Source of the DNA: Actinomycetes bacterium
GTDB lineage: Bacteria; Actinomycetota; CALGFH01
Assembly: GCA_030146615.1 (NCBI GenBank)
Contig: JASLBL010000132.1
Span: 1 to 23,159 of the forward strand
DNA: 23,159 bases
Reading direction: 5' to 3'
In this document: positions 7,269 to 14,854 of the stretch, one piece after another
Layout: each line of letters begins with the position of its first letter
Numbering within the stretch: position 1 is the stretch's first letter
Translations under genes and position numbers: made by a program
The notes under the pieces: generated by a model
Seen by the model: the letters and a program-made list of their open reading frames with translations, nothing else
What the model was told of the DNA's origin: nothing
Database searches by the model: none

Positions 7269-8248
7269 GCCCAAGAGCTATCACGCCGCTCGGGCCGAAG
7301 TCCAGCCTGAACGGTGCGCCGGGGCCAGGCCGGGACGACGTCGGCGTAGCGCCGCGAGGAGCCGTAGACCAGCAGGGCGAGCATGACCCCGTAGACGGGG
7401 AGGTGCCCGATCAGCTCGGTCCGGCCCAGGAAGAACAGGGTCGCGTTGAAGGGGATGCCGGCGACGATGACCGCCACCTGGGGCAGGCGGCCGGAGATCA
7501 GCAGCAGCCCGAACAGCAGCTCGACGGCCCCGGCCAGGCGGATGAAGGCGTCGTCGCCCAGGGGAAGGCCGAGCAGGTCGAACAGGTCGAAGGCCGGGTA
7601 GTTGCCGATGAACTCCCGGGCCAGAGCCGGGTTGGCGAACTTCTCGCTGAACGCCAGCACCACCAGGGCGAGCCCGGCGCAGACCCGCAGGGCGAAGATG
7701 GCCAGGGCCGCCGTCTCCCGCGGCGGGTCGACCGCCCCGTACCGATCCCGGCTGGGCGACAGCAGCACCAGGAACAGGGCGATCCCCAGCAGGTCGATCG
7801 CCTCCAGCATGGCCACCGGCCCGGCCAGCAGCGCCGCCAGCGGCCCCAGCAGCAACGTCACCAGCCCGGCAGGCCGCAGCCAGACCCCGGTGACGAACCA
7901 CACCCCGAGCAGCCCCTCGGCAAAGGCGATTGCCGACCCACCGGGAACATCCGCCAGCGACAGGTTCGGCGCCAGATAGGCGTCCTGCACGGCCAGCGAC
8001 AGCAGCGACACCCCAAGATGGATCCCCAGCAGCCGCGGAATCCACGGAGCCAGCCGCCCCAACGGCTCCAGGAACGGCAGCTCCGGCCGCGGCATCCGCC
8101 CCCCGACCACGTGCCAGACCACCGCCGCCAGCACCACCGCGCCGATCAGCGCCAGCGACGGCGGAGCGAGGGCGAAATCCCAGTCGGCATCGAACGCTCC
8201 CGGGTCGTCGACGAACCACTTCTCATGCGCCAACGGCAACGACGGCAC
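7265..8248 (-). CDS. DoxX-like integral membrane protein
   Basis: The 327-aa protein has about eight hydrophobic segments (for example SLALIGAVVLAAVVWHVVGG, LAIFALRVCAGLALVVLAF and LAGAVELLFGLLLISGRL). The region around ALVVLAFSEKFANPALAREFIGNYP followed by AGAVELLFGLLL resembles the DoxX/DoxD family of small quinone-linked or stress-associated membrane proteins, but no catalytic motif is evident, so I give only a family-level call. The GTG start at 8248 has GAGGAGGT just upstream with a short spacer of about 4 nt. Its stop codon lies inside the CIRCE operator of groEL, so the gap to groEL contains only the groEL control region. Read-through into groEL is possible but not shown. Confidence 0.75.
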   Translation of the reverse strand: MPSLPLAHEKWFVDDPGAFDADWDFALAPPSLALIGAVVLAAVVWHVVGGRMPRPELPFLEPLGRLAPWIPRLLGIHLGVSLLSLAVQDAYLAPNLSLADVPGGSAIAFAEGLLGVWFVTGVWLRPAGLVTLLLGPLAALLAGPVAMLEAIDLLGIALFLVLLSPSRDRYGAVDPPRETAALAIFALRVCAGLALVVLAFSEKFANPALAREFIGNYPAFDLFDLLGLPLGDDAFIRLAGAVELLFGLLLISGRLPQVAVIVAGIPFNATLFFLGRTELIGHLPVYGVMLALLVYGSSRRYADVVPAWPRRTVQAGLRPERRDSSWA

Positions 8249-8334
8249 CTCGACCTCCTCGCCTCACCCGACCCCAAGAGCTTGACCAGGCTCGGCGGTT
8301 CGTAACCGGGGTGAGGATGCTCGGGGGGTGCCGC

Positions 8335-10950
8335 TTAGCGCCTCCAGAACTCCGAGGTCGGCGGTTGCGCAGCCCCCGGAGTGGCTGGCGCCCCCGAGGT
8401 CGCGAACGCCCGCAGCACGGCCAGCGCCTGTTCGCGCAACCGCTCGAGCCCCGACCGGTCAGGAACCCGCAGCCGCGTCGCCGAGCCCAGCTCAGCAAGC
8501 AGGTCGCGCAGCGGCCGCACTTCCTCCTCAACGGCATCCACCGATTCGAGGTCGGCCACCAGCGCCTCCAGCCCGATCCGAACCATCCCAAGCCGCCGGG
8601 ACAGTTCCCCGTCCCCCGGGCTTGGGCCCATCCCCGGGACCCGCTCCCCTCCGGGGACCAGCTCCCCACCGGAGACCCGCTCCGCTCCGGGGACCCGCTC
8701 CGCTCCGGGGTGGGTGGGCACCAACCTGGGGAGAGGGCGATCGCTCTCGAGCAGGGTGGCGAGCTGGGCGGCGCGGCGGCGGTAGGGGGCGAGGTCGGCG
8801 CCGGCGAGGGGGTGGGAGGCGAAGCCGCCGGAGCGGCGGCGCCCCGAGCGGCCGGGGCCGACCCGGCCGGGGAGGGCGCCCAGGCGGGCGTCGAGCTTGC
8901 CGAGGGGGCCGCGGGGTGCGGCGACCCGGCCGGTGGACGGCCCGGCGGCCTGGAGGCCACCGGTGGACATGCGGGCCATCGGCATGGCCGCGGCGGCCAG
9001 CCCGACCTGCTCGAACATGGTCCAGCCGGCGGGCGCCTCCACCGGCTGGAGGACCCGGTGGACGACCCCGCCCTCGTTCACCACCTGCACGTCGGCGGCC
9101 ACGAACGCGGTGAAGCGGCACAGCACCCCGAACCGGAGCGAGGTCTCGACGATGCGCCGCTCCAGGTCCCGGTCAGGCGTGGGGGCGGTGGCGTAGCGGT
9201 CCTCCAGGTCCCGCAGGTGGGCCCGGGCCCAGGTCGCGGTCAGGGCCGGCGAGTCGCCGCGGGTCGCGGGCACGGTCGCCGACCACGGCTGGCCGGCGGC
9301 ATCCCGCCCCCGCACAACGACCGCCCCGGCCGCGTCGCCCTCGAACCGGCCGCTCACGACCAGCGGCGACCCGGCGAACAGGTCGGGCAGCCGCCGCGGG
9401 GCCAGCGACTCTCGGTCGACGTCCAGCCCGCCCGGCTCCAGCTCCAGGTCGGTCAGCACCGGCGCCCCGATACGCCGGTGGACGCGGTCCATCACCGCGT
9501 CCAGCCGGTCCTCGGACTCGACCAGCTCACAGGCGCCACCGCCGAGCCCGGCCAGCCGCTTCAGGAACCCCTCGTTCACGGCGGTATCCACCCCGACCGT
9601 GTAGACGCGCACCCCACCCAGTCGCGGGGCGAGCAGCCGCAGGATCTGGTCCTCGTTGCCGACCTGGCCGTCGGTCACCAGCACCAGCGCCAGGTCGCGA
9701 CCGGCCGCACCCGCCGGCTCCCCACCCGCCGGAGCGGTCAGCAGGTCCAGCGCCCTGGTCAGAGGGGCGGCCATCTCGGTGCCCCCGCGGGCCTCCAGTC
9801 GCGAGAGGAACTCGACCGCCTGGAAGCGGGCATGGTCGGTGGCCACCTGGAGGCCGTTCCCGTCCGCCGGGGGGCTAGGCTTGAGCCCTCCGGACCCCCC
9901 CAGCTCCGGCGGGCCCTCGATCAGGTTGTCGAAGGCGAGCAGCGCGAAGCGGTCGCGCTCGGTCAGCGCATCGACCGTCCGGGCGACCGCTCGCCTGGCC
10001 GCCACCATCTTCCAGCCGCCCATGCTGCCCGACCGGTCGAGCACGAACACCAGGTCCCTCGGGTTGGCGGCGCCGGCCCCGGCCGGTGGCAGCAGGGTCA
10101 GGGCGAAGGTCCCGCGGCCGCCCTCGGCGTCCTCCACGGCGGTCACGGCCGTCGTCACCGCCGCCGAACCGGTCTGGAGCCGGAGCACGAAGTCGCGGTT
10201 GGCCCGCTCCCCCGGCTCGGCCCTGACCGTCCTGATGCCGTCGTGCTCCTCCTCCACCACCGTGTGCAGGCTGGAGCGGACCGCCCCGAGCTCGAGACCG
10301 GCCGGGTCGATCCGGACCCTGATCGACAGGTCGACCGGGTTCGGGAACCCGGGCAGCAGCACCGGCGGGGTGATCCTGGAAGCGTCGGGGACCGCGTCGG
10401 TGTCGGGCTCGGTGCCCAGCCCGACCGGCTCGCCCTCCAGCGGCGCTCCCGGGATGTAGCGAGGCGCCACCACCAGCGGGAACCGGAAGGTCGCCTCACC
10501 CTCGTCCCAGGGCAGCGGGCCGGTCATGACCAGCCGGACCGTCACCCGTTCGCCCGGGAGGAGGTTCCCGACCCGCATGGTGAACACGCCCGGGCGCTCC
10601 TCCTCGGCGATCGACGCCCTCCGGCCCTCCTTCACCGCGGTGTCGTAGTCGGCCCTGGCCTGCCCGCGCTCCTTGAGGATGCCCTCGACCACCCGCTCCC
10701 CGACCTCCATGCGGAACTCGGTCACGGCCGCCCGGTCCGGCAAGGGGAAGATGTAGCTGGCCTCCAGCGGCTGGTCGAACCGGTTCCCGAACGTCTGGGT
10801 GAGCGCAACCCGCGCCACAAGCCCAGTGAGGGTCGCGTCAACGTCGATCGCCTGGAGCGGCAGGTTCCCTCGCTCAGTGGTGATCGCCCCGACCCCGGCC
10901 TCCCCGGCCGCTCCCAACTCGTCGTCGTTCAGCAGTGGCAAGGAGGTCAT
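8335..10950 (-). CDS. VIT and von Willebrand factor A domain protein
   Basis: The 871-aa protein has the inter-alpha-trypsin-inhibitor heavy-chain layout. A VIT domain (about 28-150) contains FPLPDRAAVTEFRMEVGERVVEG and YDTAVKEGRRASIAEEERPGVF. A VWA domain (about 298-470) has an intact MIDAS motif DRSGSMGG (Asp305, Ser307, Ser309) that should bind a divalent metal, plus TDGQVGNE. A beta-rich middle region follows, then an Ala/Pro/Gly-rich C-terminus with a hexapeptide repeat at about 748-772. There is no signal peptide, lipobox or C-terminal membrane anchor, so it looks cytoplasmic, unlike the sortase-target VIT/VWA proteins known in Proteobacteria. The ATG at 10950 overlaps the merR stop as ATGA, so its synthesis is coupled to the regulator. 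The family's role in bacteria is poorly known; a metal-dependent protein-interaction scaffold is the safest guess. Confidence 0.9.
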   Translation of the reverse strand: MTSLPLLNDDELGAAGEAGVGAITTERGNLPLQAIDVDATLTGLVARVALTQTFGNRFDQPLEASYIFPLPDRAAVTEFRMEVGERVVEGILKERGQARADYDTAVKEGRRASIAEEERPGVFTMRVGNLLPGERVTVRLVMTGPLPWDEGEATFRFPLVVAPRYIPGAPLEGEPVGLGTEPDTDAVPDASRITPPVLLPGFPNPVDLSIRVRIDPAGLELGAVRSSLHTVVEEEHDGIRTVRAEPGERANRDFVLRLQTGSAAVTTAVTAVEDAEGGRGTFALTLLPPAGAGAANPRDLVFVLDRSGSMGGWKMVAARRAVARTVDALTERDRFALLAFDNLIEGPPELGGSGGLKPSPPADGNGLQVATDHARFQAVEFLSRLEARGGTEMAAPLTRALDLLTAPAGGEPAGAAGRDLALVLVTDGQVGNEDQILRLLAPRLGGVRVYTVGVDTAVNEGFLKRLAGLGGGACELVESEDRLDAVMDRVHRRIGAPVLTDLELEPGGLDVDRESLAPRRLPDLFAGSPLVVSGRFEGDAAGAVVVRGRDAAGQPWSATVPATRGDSPALTATWARAHLRDLEDRYATAPTPDRDLERRIVETSLRFGVLCRFTAFVAADVQVVNEGGVVHRVLQPVEAPAGWTMFEQVGLAAAAMPMARMSTGGLQAAGPSTGRVAAPRGPLGKLDARLGALPGRVGPGRSGRRRSGGFASHPLAGADLAPYRRRAAQLATLLESDRPLPRLVPTHPGAERVPGAERVSGGELVPGGERVPGMGPSPGDGELSRRLGMVRIGLEALVADLESVDAVEEEVRPLRDLLAELGSATRLRVPDRSGLERLREQALAVLRAFATSGAPATPGAAQPPTSEFWRR
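8636..8707. repeat. Four 18-bp tandem repeats inside the VIT/VWA gene
   Basis: Units start at 8636, 8654, 8672 and 8690 with consensus GGGACCCGCTCCGCTCCG and a few substitutions. They encode the hexapeptide [PS]-G-[AG]-E-[RL]-V four times in the minus-strand protein, so copy-number changes keep the frame. Confidence 0.9.
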
Positions 10951-11759
10951 GGGTGCTCCCTTCGAGGTTCGGGCCGAGCTTCGCGTTCGCCCACCGGCCG
11001 AGGGCCCTTCCCCGGATCCAGGCCCCTGGCCGCGTAGCCGAGCCCCCGTTCCCGAATCACGGACAGCAACGGCCGAGCAGCGTCAAGGATGGCTTCGAGG
11101 TCCGCCCGATCCAGCTCCCGCCCCGGTTCCAGCAGCAGGGTCGTTTCATCCCCGAGCTTCACACCCCGCAGGGCAACGATCGAAGCGGCGGGTTCGGGGG
11201 CCGAGTCGTCGGAAGTCGCGGGGACAGCGAAGGCGGCTGGCTGATCCCGCCAGAAGCCGCTGCGCTGCGGCCGGCCACCGACCGCCCGGGCCCAACCGGC
11301 CGTCGTCTGCGCCGCGGCGGCGGCCCCGGCGGCTCCCTTGGCTCTGCCCTTCCCCGGCCGCCGGCCGCCGTCGAGGGCGTCTCGGGTCGACGGCGACCCG
11401 GCGCTGCTGGGTGCGATCGGGGCGAGGGGCCGCTCGGAGCCCGAGGGGAGGCGGGCGACCCGGGCGAGCTGGGCATCCGCGGCGCCGGCCAGCTCCTGCT
11501 GGATGGCGACCAGGGGCAGGCCCTGAGCCTGGAGGCGCTTGACGGCGACGAGCTGGAGGAGGTGCCGGGGGCCGTACAGGGCCGTCCGGCCGCGATGGGC
11601 GACCGGGCGGTCGATCAGCCCGATGGTCGTGTACCACCGGATGGCCCGCCGGTCGGGAACGTCGCGGACGCGCCCGCTCGACTGGCCTGGATAGTCCACC
11701 GCCAAGGCGGCATCGACCCGCGCCGTGAGCTCGTCAAGTGTCCAGCGTGGCTCCTCCAT
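10947..11759 (-). CDS. MerR-family transcriptional regulator
   Basis: The 270-aa protein has an N-terminal winged HTH of MerR type (about 6-91): VPDRRAIRWYTTIGLIDRPVAHRGRTALYG, then HLLQLVAVKRLQAQGLPLVAIQQELAG. An Ala/Pro/Arg-rich linker (about 100-190) follows, with a C-terminal helix region GRELDRADLEAILDAARPLL. It has no Cys, so a thiol-metal sensor is unlikely and the effector is unknown. The start of the HTH is longer than usual, with about 15 extra residues between ELTARVD and VPDRRAIRWY. The ATG at 11759 has no ribosome binding site but a -10 box at leaderless spacing. A perfect palindrome in its own promoter suggests autoregulation. Its stop overlaps the VIT/VWA start (ATGA), so the two genes form one unit. 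Confidence 0.92.
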   Translation of the reverse strand: MEEPRWTLDELTARVDAALAVDYPGQSSGRVRDVPDRRAIRWYTTIGLIDRPVAHRGRTALYGPRHLLQLVAVKRLQAQGLPLVAIQQELAGAADAQLARVARLPSGSERPLAPIAPSSAGSPSTRDALDGGRRPGKGRAKGAAGAAAAAQTTAGWARAVGGRPQRSGFWRDQPAAFAVPATSDDSAPEPAASIVALRGVKLGDETTLLLEPGRELDRADLEAILDAARPLLSVIRERGLGYAARGLDPGKGPRPVGEREARPEPRREHP

Positions 11760-11765
11760 GGCTCG

Positions 11766-11794
11766 ATAGTGACAGTGTCATATGACACTGTCAA
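11766..11794 (-). promoter_or_regulatory. merR promoter with leaderless spacing
   Basis: On the minus strand there is a consensus -35 TTGACA (11794-11789), a 17-bp spacer and a -10-like CACTAT (11771-11766). The -10 occupies -12 to -7 relative to the ATG at 11759, and no Shine-Dalgarno lies between. The -35 includes the sortase stop codon at 11791-11793. Confidence 0.65.
11770..11793. promoter_or_regulatory. Perfect 24-bp palindrome, probable MerR operator
   Basis: The half-site TGACAGTGTCAT (11770-11781) is followed directly by its exact reverse complement (11782-11793). It fills the spacer of the merR promoter and touches both hexamers, the classic place for a MerR dimer. A transcript hairpin terminating the sortase gene is an alternative, but no U-tract follows. 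Confidence 0.85.
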
Positions 11795-12453
11795 TGAGCT
11801 GCCTTGGCGTAGACGATGATGTTGTCGCGGTAGTGGCCGGTGGAACGGTCGAAGCTCCCACCGCAGGTGATCAGCCGGAGAAGGGGCTGGTTGGCGCGGT
11901 TCCAGATGCGCTCGACCGGCAGGGCCTCCTTGGCCTGCCGCTCGACCCGCTCGACCAGGAACGACCGGGACCCTCCGCCGGCCTGCCCGACCACGATCTT
12001 GTCGCCGCGGCGGAGCTGCCCAAGCCGGAAGAACACCGCCGGGCCGGAACGGGAGTCGACGTGCCCCACGATCACCGCCGGGCCAGCCTCGCCCGGCCGA
12101 GGCCCGAGCTCGTACCAGCCGGCCTGGTCGACCCCCGGCACCTCCATCGACCGGTCCGGCCGCAGCCCGACCGGCACCACTGGGGCCTCGACGCCGGCCG
12201 CGGGAATCGTGATCGACACCGGCCGCCCGGCCGCCACCTGCCCGCTCGCCGCCCGGGCCGCGGGTGCCCCCTCGGCCTCCGACCGGACGACGGGCCGCTG
12301 GCACCCGACCAGCACCAGACATCCGGCGAGCAGCGCCCCGACCCACCGGCCCAGCCTCCGCGACCCCGTGCGGCCCTGGAGACCCCGGCAGGGGGTGCGG
12401 GCCGGGTCGGTCCGCACCCCCTTGGACGGGGAGCTGGGGTGGCTCGAGGTCAC
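11791..12453 (-). CDS. Class F-type sortase with a possible lipobox
   Basis: Sortases are membrane-bound transpeptidases that attach proteins to the cell wall. The 220-aa protein has the sortase core with catalytic His131 (VIVGHVDSRSG), Cys197 (LLRLITCGGSF) and Arg209 (GHYRDNIIVY), all intact. The short form, with a Pro-rich N-terminus and a single N-terminal hydrophobic helix (about 37-50), fits the actinobacterial class F type. That helix ends in LVLVGC, a good lipobox match at Cys51, so it may be a lipoprotein rather than a plain transmembrane protein. The GTG start at 12453 overlaps the stop of the upstream surface-protein gene as GTGA, linking enzyme to probable substrate. The stop codon lies in the palindrome that controls merR. 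Confidence 0.92.
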   Translation of the reverse strand: MTSSHPSSPSKGVRTDPARTPCRGLQGRTGSRRLGRWVGALLAGCLVLVGCQRPVVRSEAEGAPAARAASGQVAAGRPVSITIPAAGVEAPVVPVGLRPDRSMEVPGVDQAGWYELGPRPGEAGPAVIVGHVDSRSGPAVFFRLGQLRRGDKIVVGQAGGGSRSFLVERVERQAKEALPVERIWNRANQPLLRLITCGGSFDRSTGHYRDNIIVYAKAAH

Positions 12454-12977
12454 CGGGCACCCCTGGCCTCGGCCCGGTGGCGGCGGGCGATCACGATGAC
12501 CAGGACAGTGAGCGCCAGGGCGGCGGCGATCAGGGCCAGGCCGGCGAACTGGTGGGCACCGGCCGCGACGCCGCCGAAGCCGGCGTCCACGCGCTGCGGG
12601 GTCGGGATGGAGTCGCCGTCGGTGGAGTCGGGGTCGGGAGTCGGGGGCACCGGCGGGTCGGGGTCCTCGGTCGGGTTGGCGAGGTCGTCCGGGCCCCAGT
12701 CGGGGACGTCGGGCGGGTCCGGGGGCAGCGGCGGCTCGGGGTTGTCGGTCGGGTTGGCGAGGTCCTCGGGCCCTCCCCACTGCGGCGGGTCGGGGGGCTC
12801 GGGCGGCTGCGGGTTGCCGCCGGGGTTGGCGAACTGGTTGTCGACGCCGGGCGACTGCGGGGAGGCGTGGACCGCGGTGGCGGGCAGGACGGCCGCGGCC
12901 AGCGCGAGCCCCAGGGCGGCGAGCAGAGCCCGCCCACGGACACCGGCCGCGGTTCGGGTGGTGGACTGGACGGTCAT
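12450..12977 (-). CDS. Pro/Asn-rich surface protein, probable sortase substrate
   Basis: The 175-aa secreted protein has an N-terminal signal peptide (RGRALLAALGLALAAAVLP, cleavage near AVHA-SPQ). Residues about 47-118 hold three imperfect repeats of about 26 aa, each starting with an ANP[GT] motif, followed by N/D-P-x-PPxPPDPP and an acidic W-containing stretch. A C-terminal hydrophobic helix (about 144-164) ends in basic ARRHRAEARGAR. This is the layout of a cell-wall-anchored protein. No LPXTG is present; the segment before the helix is PTPQRVDAGFGG, which may be a non-canonical sorting signal. The ATG at 12977 has a strong AAGGAGGT. The gene overlaps the sortase gene by 4 bp and lies 55 bp after a DNA motif also found upstream of the sigma factor gene. 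Confidence 0.82.
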   Translation of the reverse strand: MTVQSTTRTAAGVRGRALLAALGLALAAAVLPATAVHASPQSPGVDNQFANPGGNPQPPEPPDPPQWGGPEDLANPTDNPEPPLPPDPPDVPDWGPDDLANPTEDPDPPVPPTPDPDSTDGDSIPTPQRVDAGFGGVAAGAHQFAGLALIAAALALTVLVIVIARRHRAEARGAR

Positions 12978-13021
12978 GGCGACCTCCTTGTGCGACGAGC
13001 TGTCGCGGATAGGAGGTCGCG

Positions 13022-13045
13022 GGCGGGCAAGCCCTTACAGGTTTC
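13022..13045 (-). promoter_or_regulatory. Candidate ECF-sigma promoter motif, copy before the surface-protein operon
   Basis: On the minus strand GAAACCTGTAAGG (13045-13033), four bases, then GCCCGCC (13028-13022). The 13-mer is identical to the copy upstream of the sigma gene and the 7-mer differs by one base. It lies between the sigma stop and the surface-protein ATG, 55 bp from the ATG. GAAAC resembles the GGAAC type -35 of ECF promoters. Confidence 0.6.
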
Positions 13046-13057
13046 TCCGAAAACGTT

Positions 13058-14803
13058 CTACGGGCAGGCGAGCACGCGAACCGGCGGACCCGACGCCGGG
13101 GCGGTGTTGCCCCGGACGTCGGTGGCGACGACCTGCCAGGAGACGCTGCCGGCGCTGGGCACGGGGCCGAGCCTGGCGAACCAGCGACCGGACCGCTGGG
13201 TCATGGGGACCGACTGGCCGCCCCAGCGCAGGGTCACCGACGACAGCGCCGACTCGTCGGTCACGGTCGCACTCACCAGGGTGGTGGTGGCCCGGTCGCA
13301 GGGGGCGACGAAGATCTGGGACGGGGAGGCCGCCAGGCCGCTGATCTCGGGCGGGTGCTCGACCCGCAGGGCGACCCCGACCGAGCGGGCCGGGCCGTCC
13401 CAGGTGAGCTCGACCCGGGCGTCGGCGTCGCCCTCGGGCAGGCCGTCGCGGGTCGCGGACAGGGTGAGCCTGGCCTGCTCGCCGCCGTCGAGGCGGCCGC
13501 TGGACGGGCTCACCCGCAGCCATGGCGCCGAGGGGTCGGCCGTCCAGGACAGGGGCTCGTCGCCGCCATTGCGGACGGTGAGGGCGGCGCTGGTGCCCAC
13601 CCCGAGGTCGACCCTGGCCGGGGAGACAGCCAGCGAGGGCGGCGCCGCCGGGGCGGAGGTCGAGGTGCTCGTCGTGACCGAGGTCGAGGTGCTGGTCGAC
13701 GTCGAGGGCGCGGTGGTGGTCGGCGACGAGGTCGGCGCGACCGAAGTGGGCGCCCCGGCCACCACCGGACCGCCCTGGCCGCCCGTCGGACTCGATACGG
13801 CCGGCGACCGCTCCCACCCCAACCCGACCCCAACCCCCACCGCCAGCAGCATGGCGGCGATCAGCCCGACCACCGCCATGCGCCGCCCACCCTTCCCAGA
13901 TCCCTCCGCCGTCCCGTCACCGGGCCGGCCCCCCGCACCCGCCCCAAGAAGGGGGCTGTGGATATCGGACACCCCCGGCTCGCCGAATCGGCCACTCTCC
14001 CCCAACCCCGCCGACGTCAGCTGCACCTGCTCCAGTACCCGACCCCGCAGCTCCGTCGGCGCCGGCATCGGCGGGACGGACGCCAGCAGGGCCAGGGGGC
14101 TGGCGAGCTTGCGGCGGGTGGCGCCGCAGATCTCGCAGGTGTCCACGTGGCGGGCGACCCGCTTGCGGATCAGGGGGGAGAAGCGGCCGTCCCAGTCGGC
14201 CAGGACACGTGCCAGATCGGGGCAGTCGTCTCGGCCGAGGCGGGCCACCAGTAACGCCCCGAGGGATCGTTCGACCTGGTCGCGGAGGCGGGTGAGGAGG
14301 ACGTAGGCGTGGGCGGGTTCGACGCCGATGGCTTCGCCGAGGTCGGCGCCCTCGAGGCCGTGGCGGAGGTGGAGGTCGAGGAGGGCGCGGTCGCGTTCGG
14401 ACAGGCCGGCGGCGGCGTTCCACACCAGCTCGCGGAGGTCGGCGTGGTGGGCGGCCTGTTCGGGGCCGGTGGCGGTGTCGGGCAGGTCGGTCATGTCTTC
14501 CTCGGGGGCCAGGCGGGATCGGGCCCGGACCCTGCGGAGGGCCTGGCTGCGGGCGACCGCGTACAGCCAGGGTCGGAGGCGCTCCGGGTCGCGGAGCTGG
14601 CCGAGGCGCTCGGCCGCGACCAGGAACGCGTCCTGCGTGGCGTCGGCGGCCTCGTCGCGGTCGCGCAGGACCGACCAGCAGAAGTCGTGCAGGCGGTCGG
14701 CGTAGCGGTCGTAGATCGCGGCGAAGGCGCCGCGGTCGCCGGCCGTCGCCGCCCGCACGAGCTCGGCGTCGTCGCGTGCGTCGGGTCGAGGTCGGACGTC
14801 CAT
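13058..14803 (-). CDS. Membrane-tethered ECF sigma factor fused to a ZAS-like domain, TM and BACON-like region
   Basis: The 581-aa protein joins parts that are normally separate. An ECF sigma core comes first: region 2 (about 24-95, FAAIYDRYADRLHDFCWSVL, TQDAFLVAAERL, RPWLYAVARSQALRR) and region 4 (about 130-185, LSERDRALLDLHLRHGLEGADLGEAIG). A ZAS-type zinc motif follows, His219-x3-Cys223-x2-Cys226, the hallmark of anti-sigma factors. Next come one transmembrane helix (about 309-330), a Ser/Thr-rich linker (331-388), a BACON-like beta domain (about 389-481, with LSWTADPSAPWLRVSPSSG) and an Ig-like C-terminal region (about 484-580). The outer half should be extracellular, so the sigma core is tethered to the membrane and presumably released or exposed on a signal. 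The ATG at 14803 has GGAGG just upstream; the frame is open further up but not conserved-looking. Confidence 0.93.
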   Translation of the reverse strand: MDVRPRPDARDDAELVRAATAGDRGAFAAIYDRYADRLHDFCWSVLRDRDEAADATQDAFLVAAERLGQLRDPERLRPWLYAVARSQALRRVRARSRLAPEEDMTDLPDTATGPEQAAHHADLRELVWNAAAGLSERDRALLDLHLRHGLEGADLGEAIGVEPAHAYVLLTRLRDQVERSLGALLVARLGRDDCPDLARVLADWDGRFSPLIRKRVARHVDTCEICGATRRKLASPLALLASVPPMPAPTELRGRVLEQVQLTSAGLGESGRFGEPGVSDIHSPLLGAGAGGRPGDGTAEGSGKGGRRMAVVGLIAAMLLAVGVGVGLGWERSPAVSSPTGGQGGPVVAGAPTSVAPTSSPTTTAPSTSTSTSTSVTTSTSTSAPAAPPSLAVSPARVDLGVGTSAALTVRNGGDEPLSWTADPSAPWLRVSPSSGRLDGGEQARLTLSATRDGLPEGDADARVELTWDGPARSVGVALRVEHPPEISGLAASPSQIFVAPCDRATTTLVSATVTDESALSSVTLRWGGQSVPMTQRSGRWFARLGPVPSAGSVSWQVVATDVRGNTAPASGPPVRVLACP

Positions 14804-14854
14804 TCCCCTCCAGCGTTGGCCCGGGCACGGGCCGTTCTCCTCCATGAGCCCCGA

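Noticed and set aside
8296..8308. CGGTT-CGT-AACCG hairpin after the VIT/VWA gene as a terminator
   Set aside because: The stem is only five base pairs with no U-tract, so it is too weak to call.
8335..10950. VIT/VWA protein as the substrate of the nearby sortase
   Set aside because: No signal peptide, sorting signal, C-terminal helix or basic tail is present. The Pro-rich protein upstream of the sortase fits far better.
7930..11037. Very long plus-strand open frame (over 1000 codons) opposite the DoxX-like and VIT/VWA genes
   Set aside because: It is antisense to two well-recognised proteins and has Arg/Pro/Gly/His low-complexity composition, as expected from the absence of stop codons in very GC-rich DNA.
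12613..12836. CRISPR-like periodicity in the Pro-rich repeat region
   Set aside because: The periodic similarity comes from coding repeats of about 26 residues in the surface protein. Units are imperfect and have no spacers.
12450..12977. Canonical LPXTG motif in the surface protein
   Set aside because: None is present. The closest region before the helix is PTPQRVDAGFGG, which does not match.
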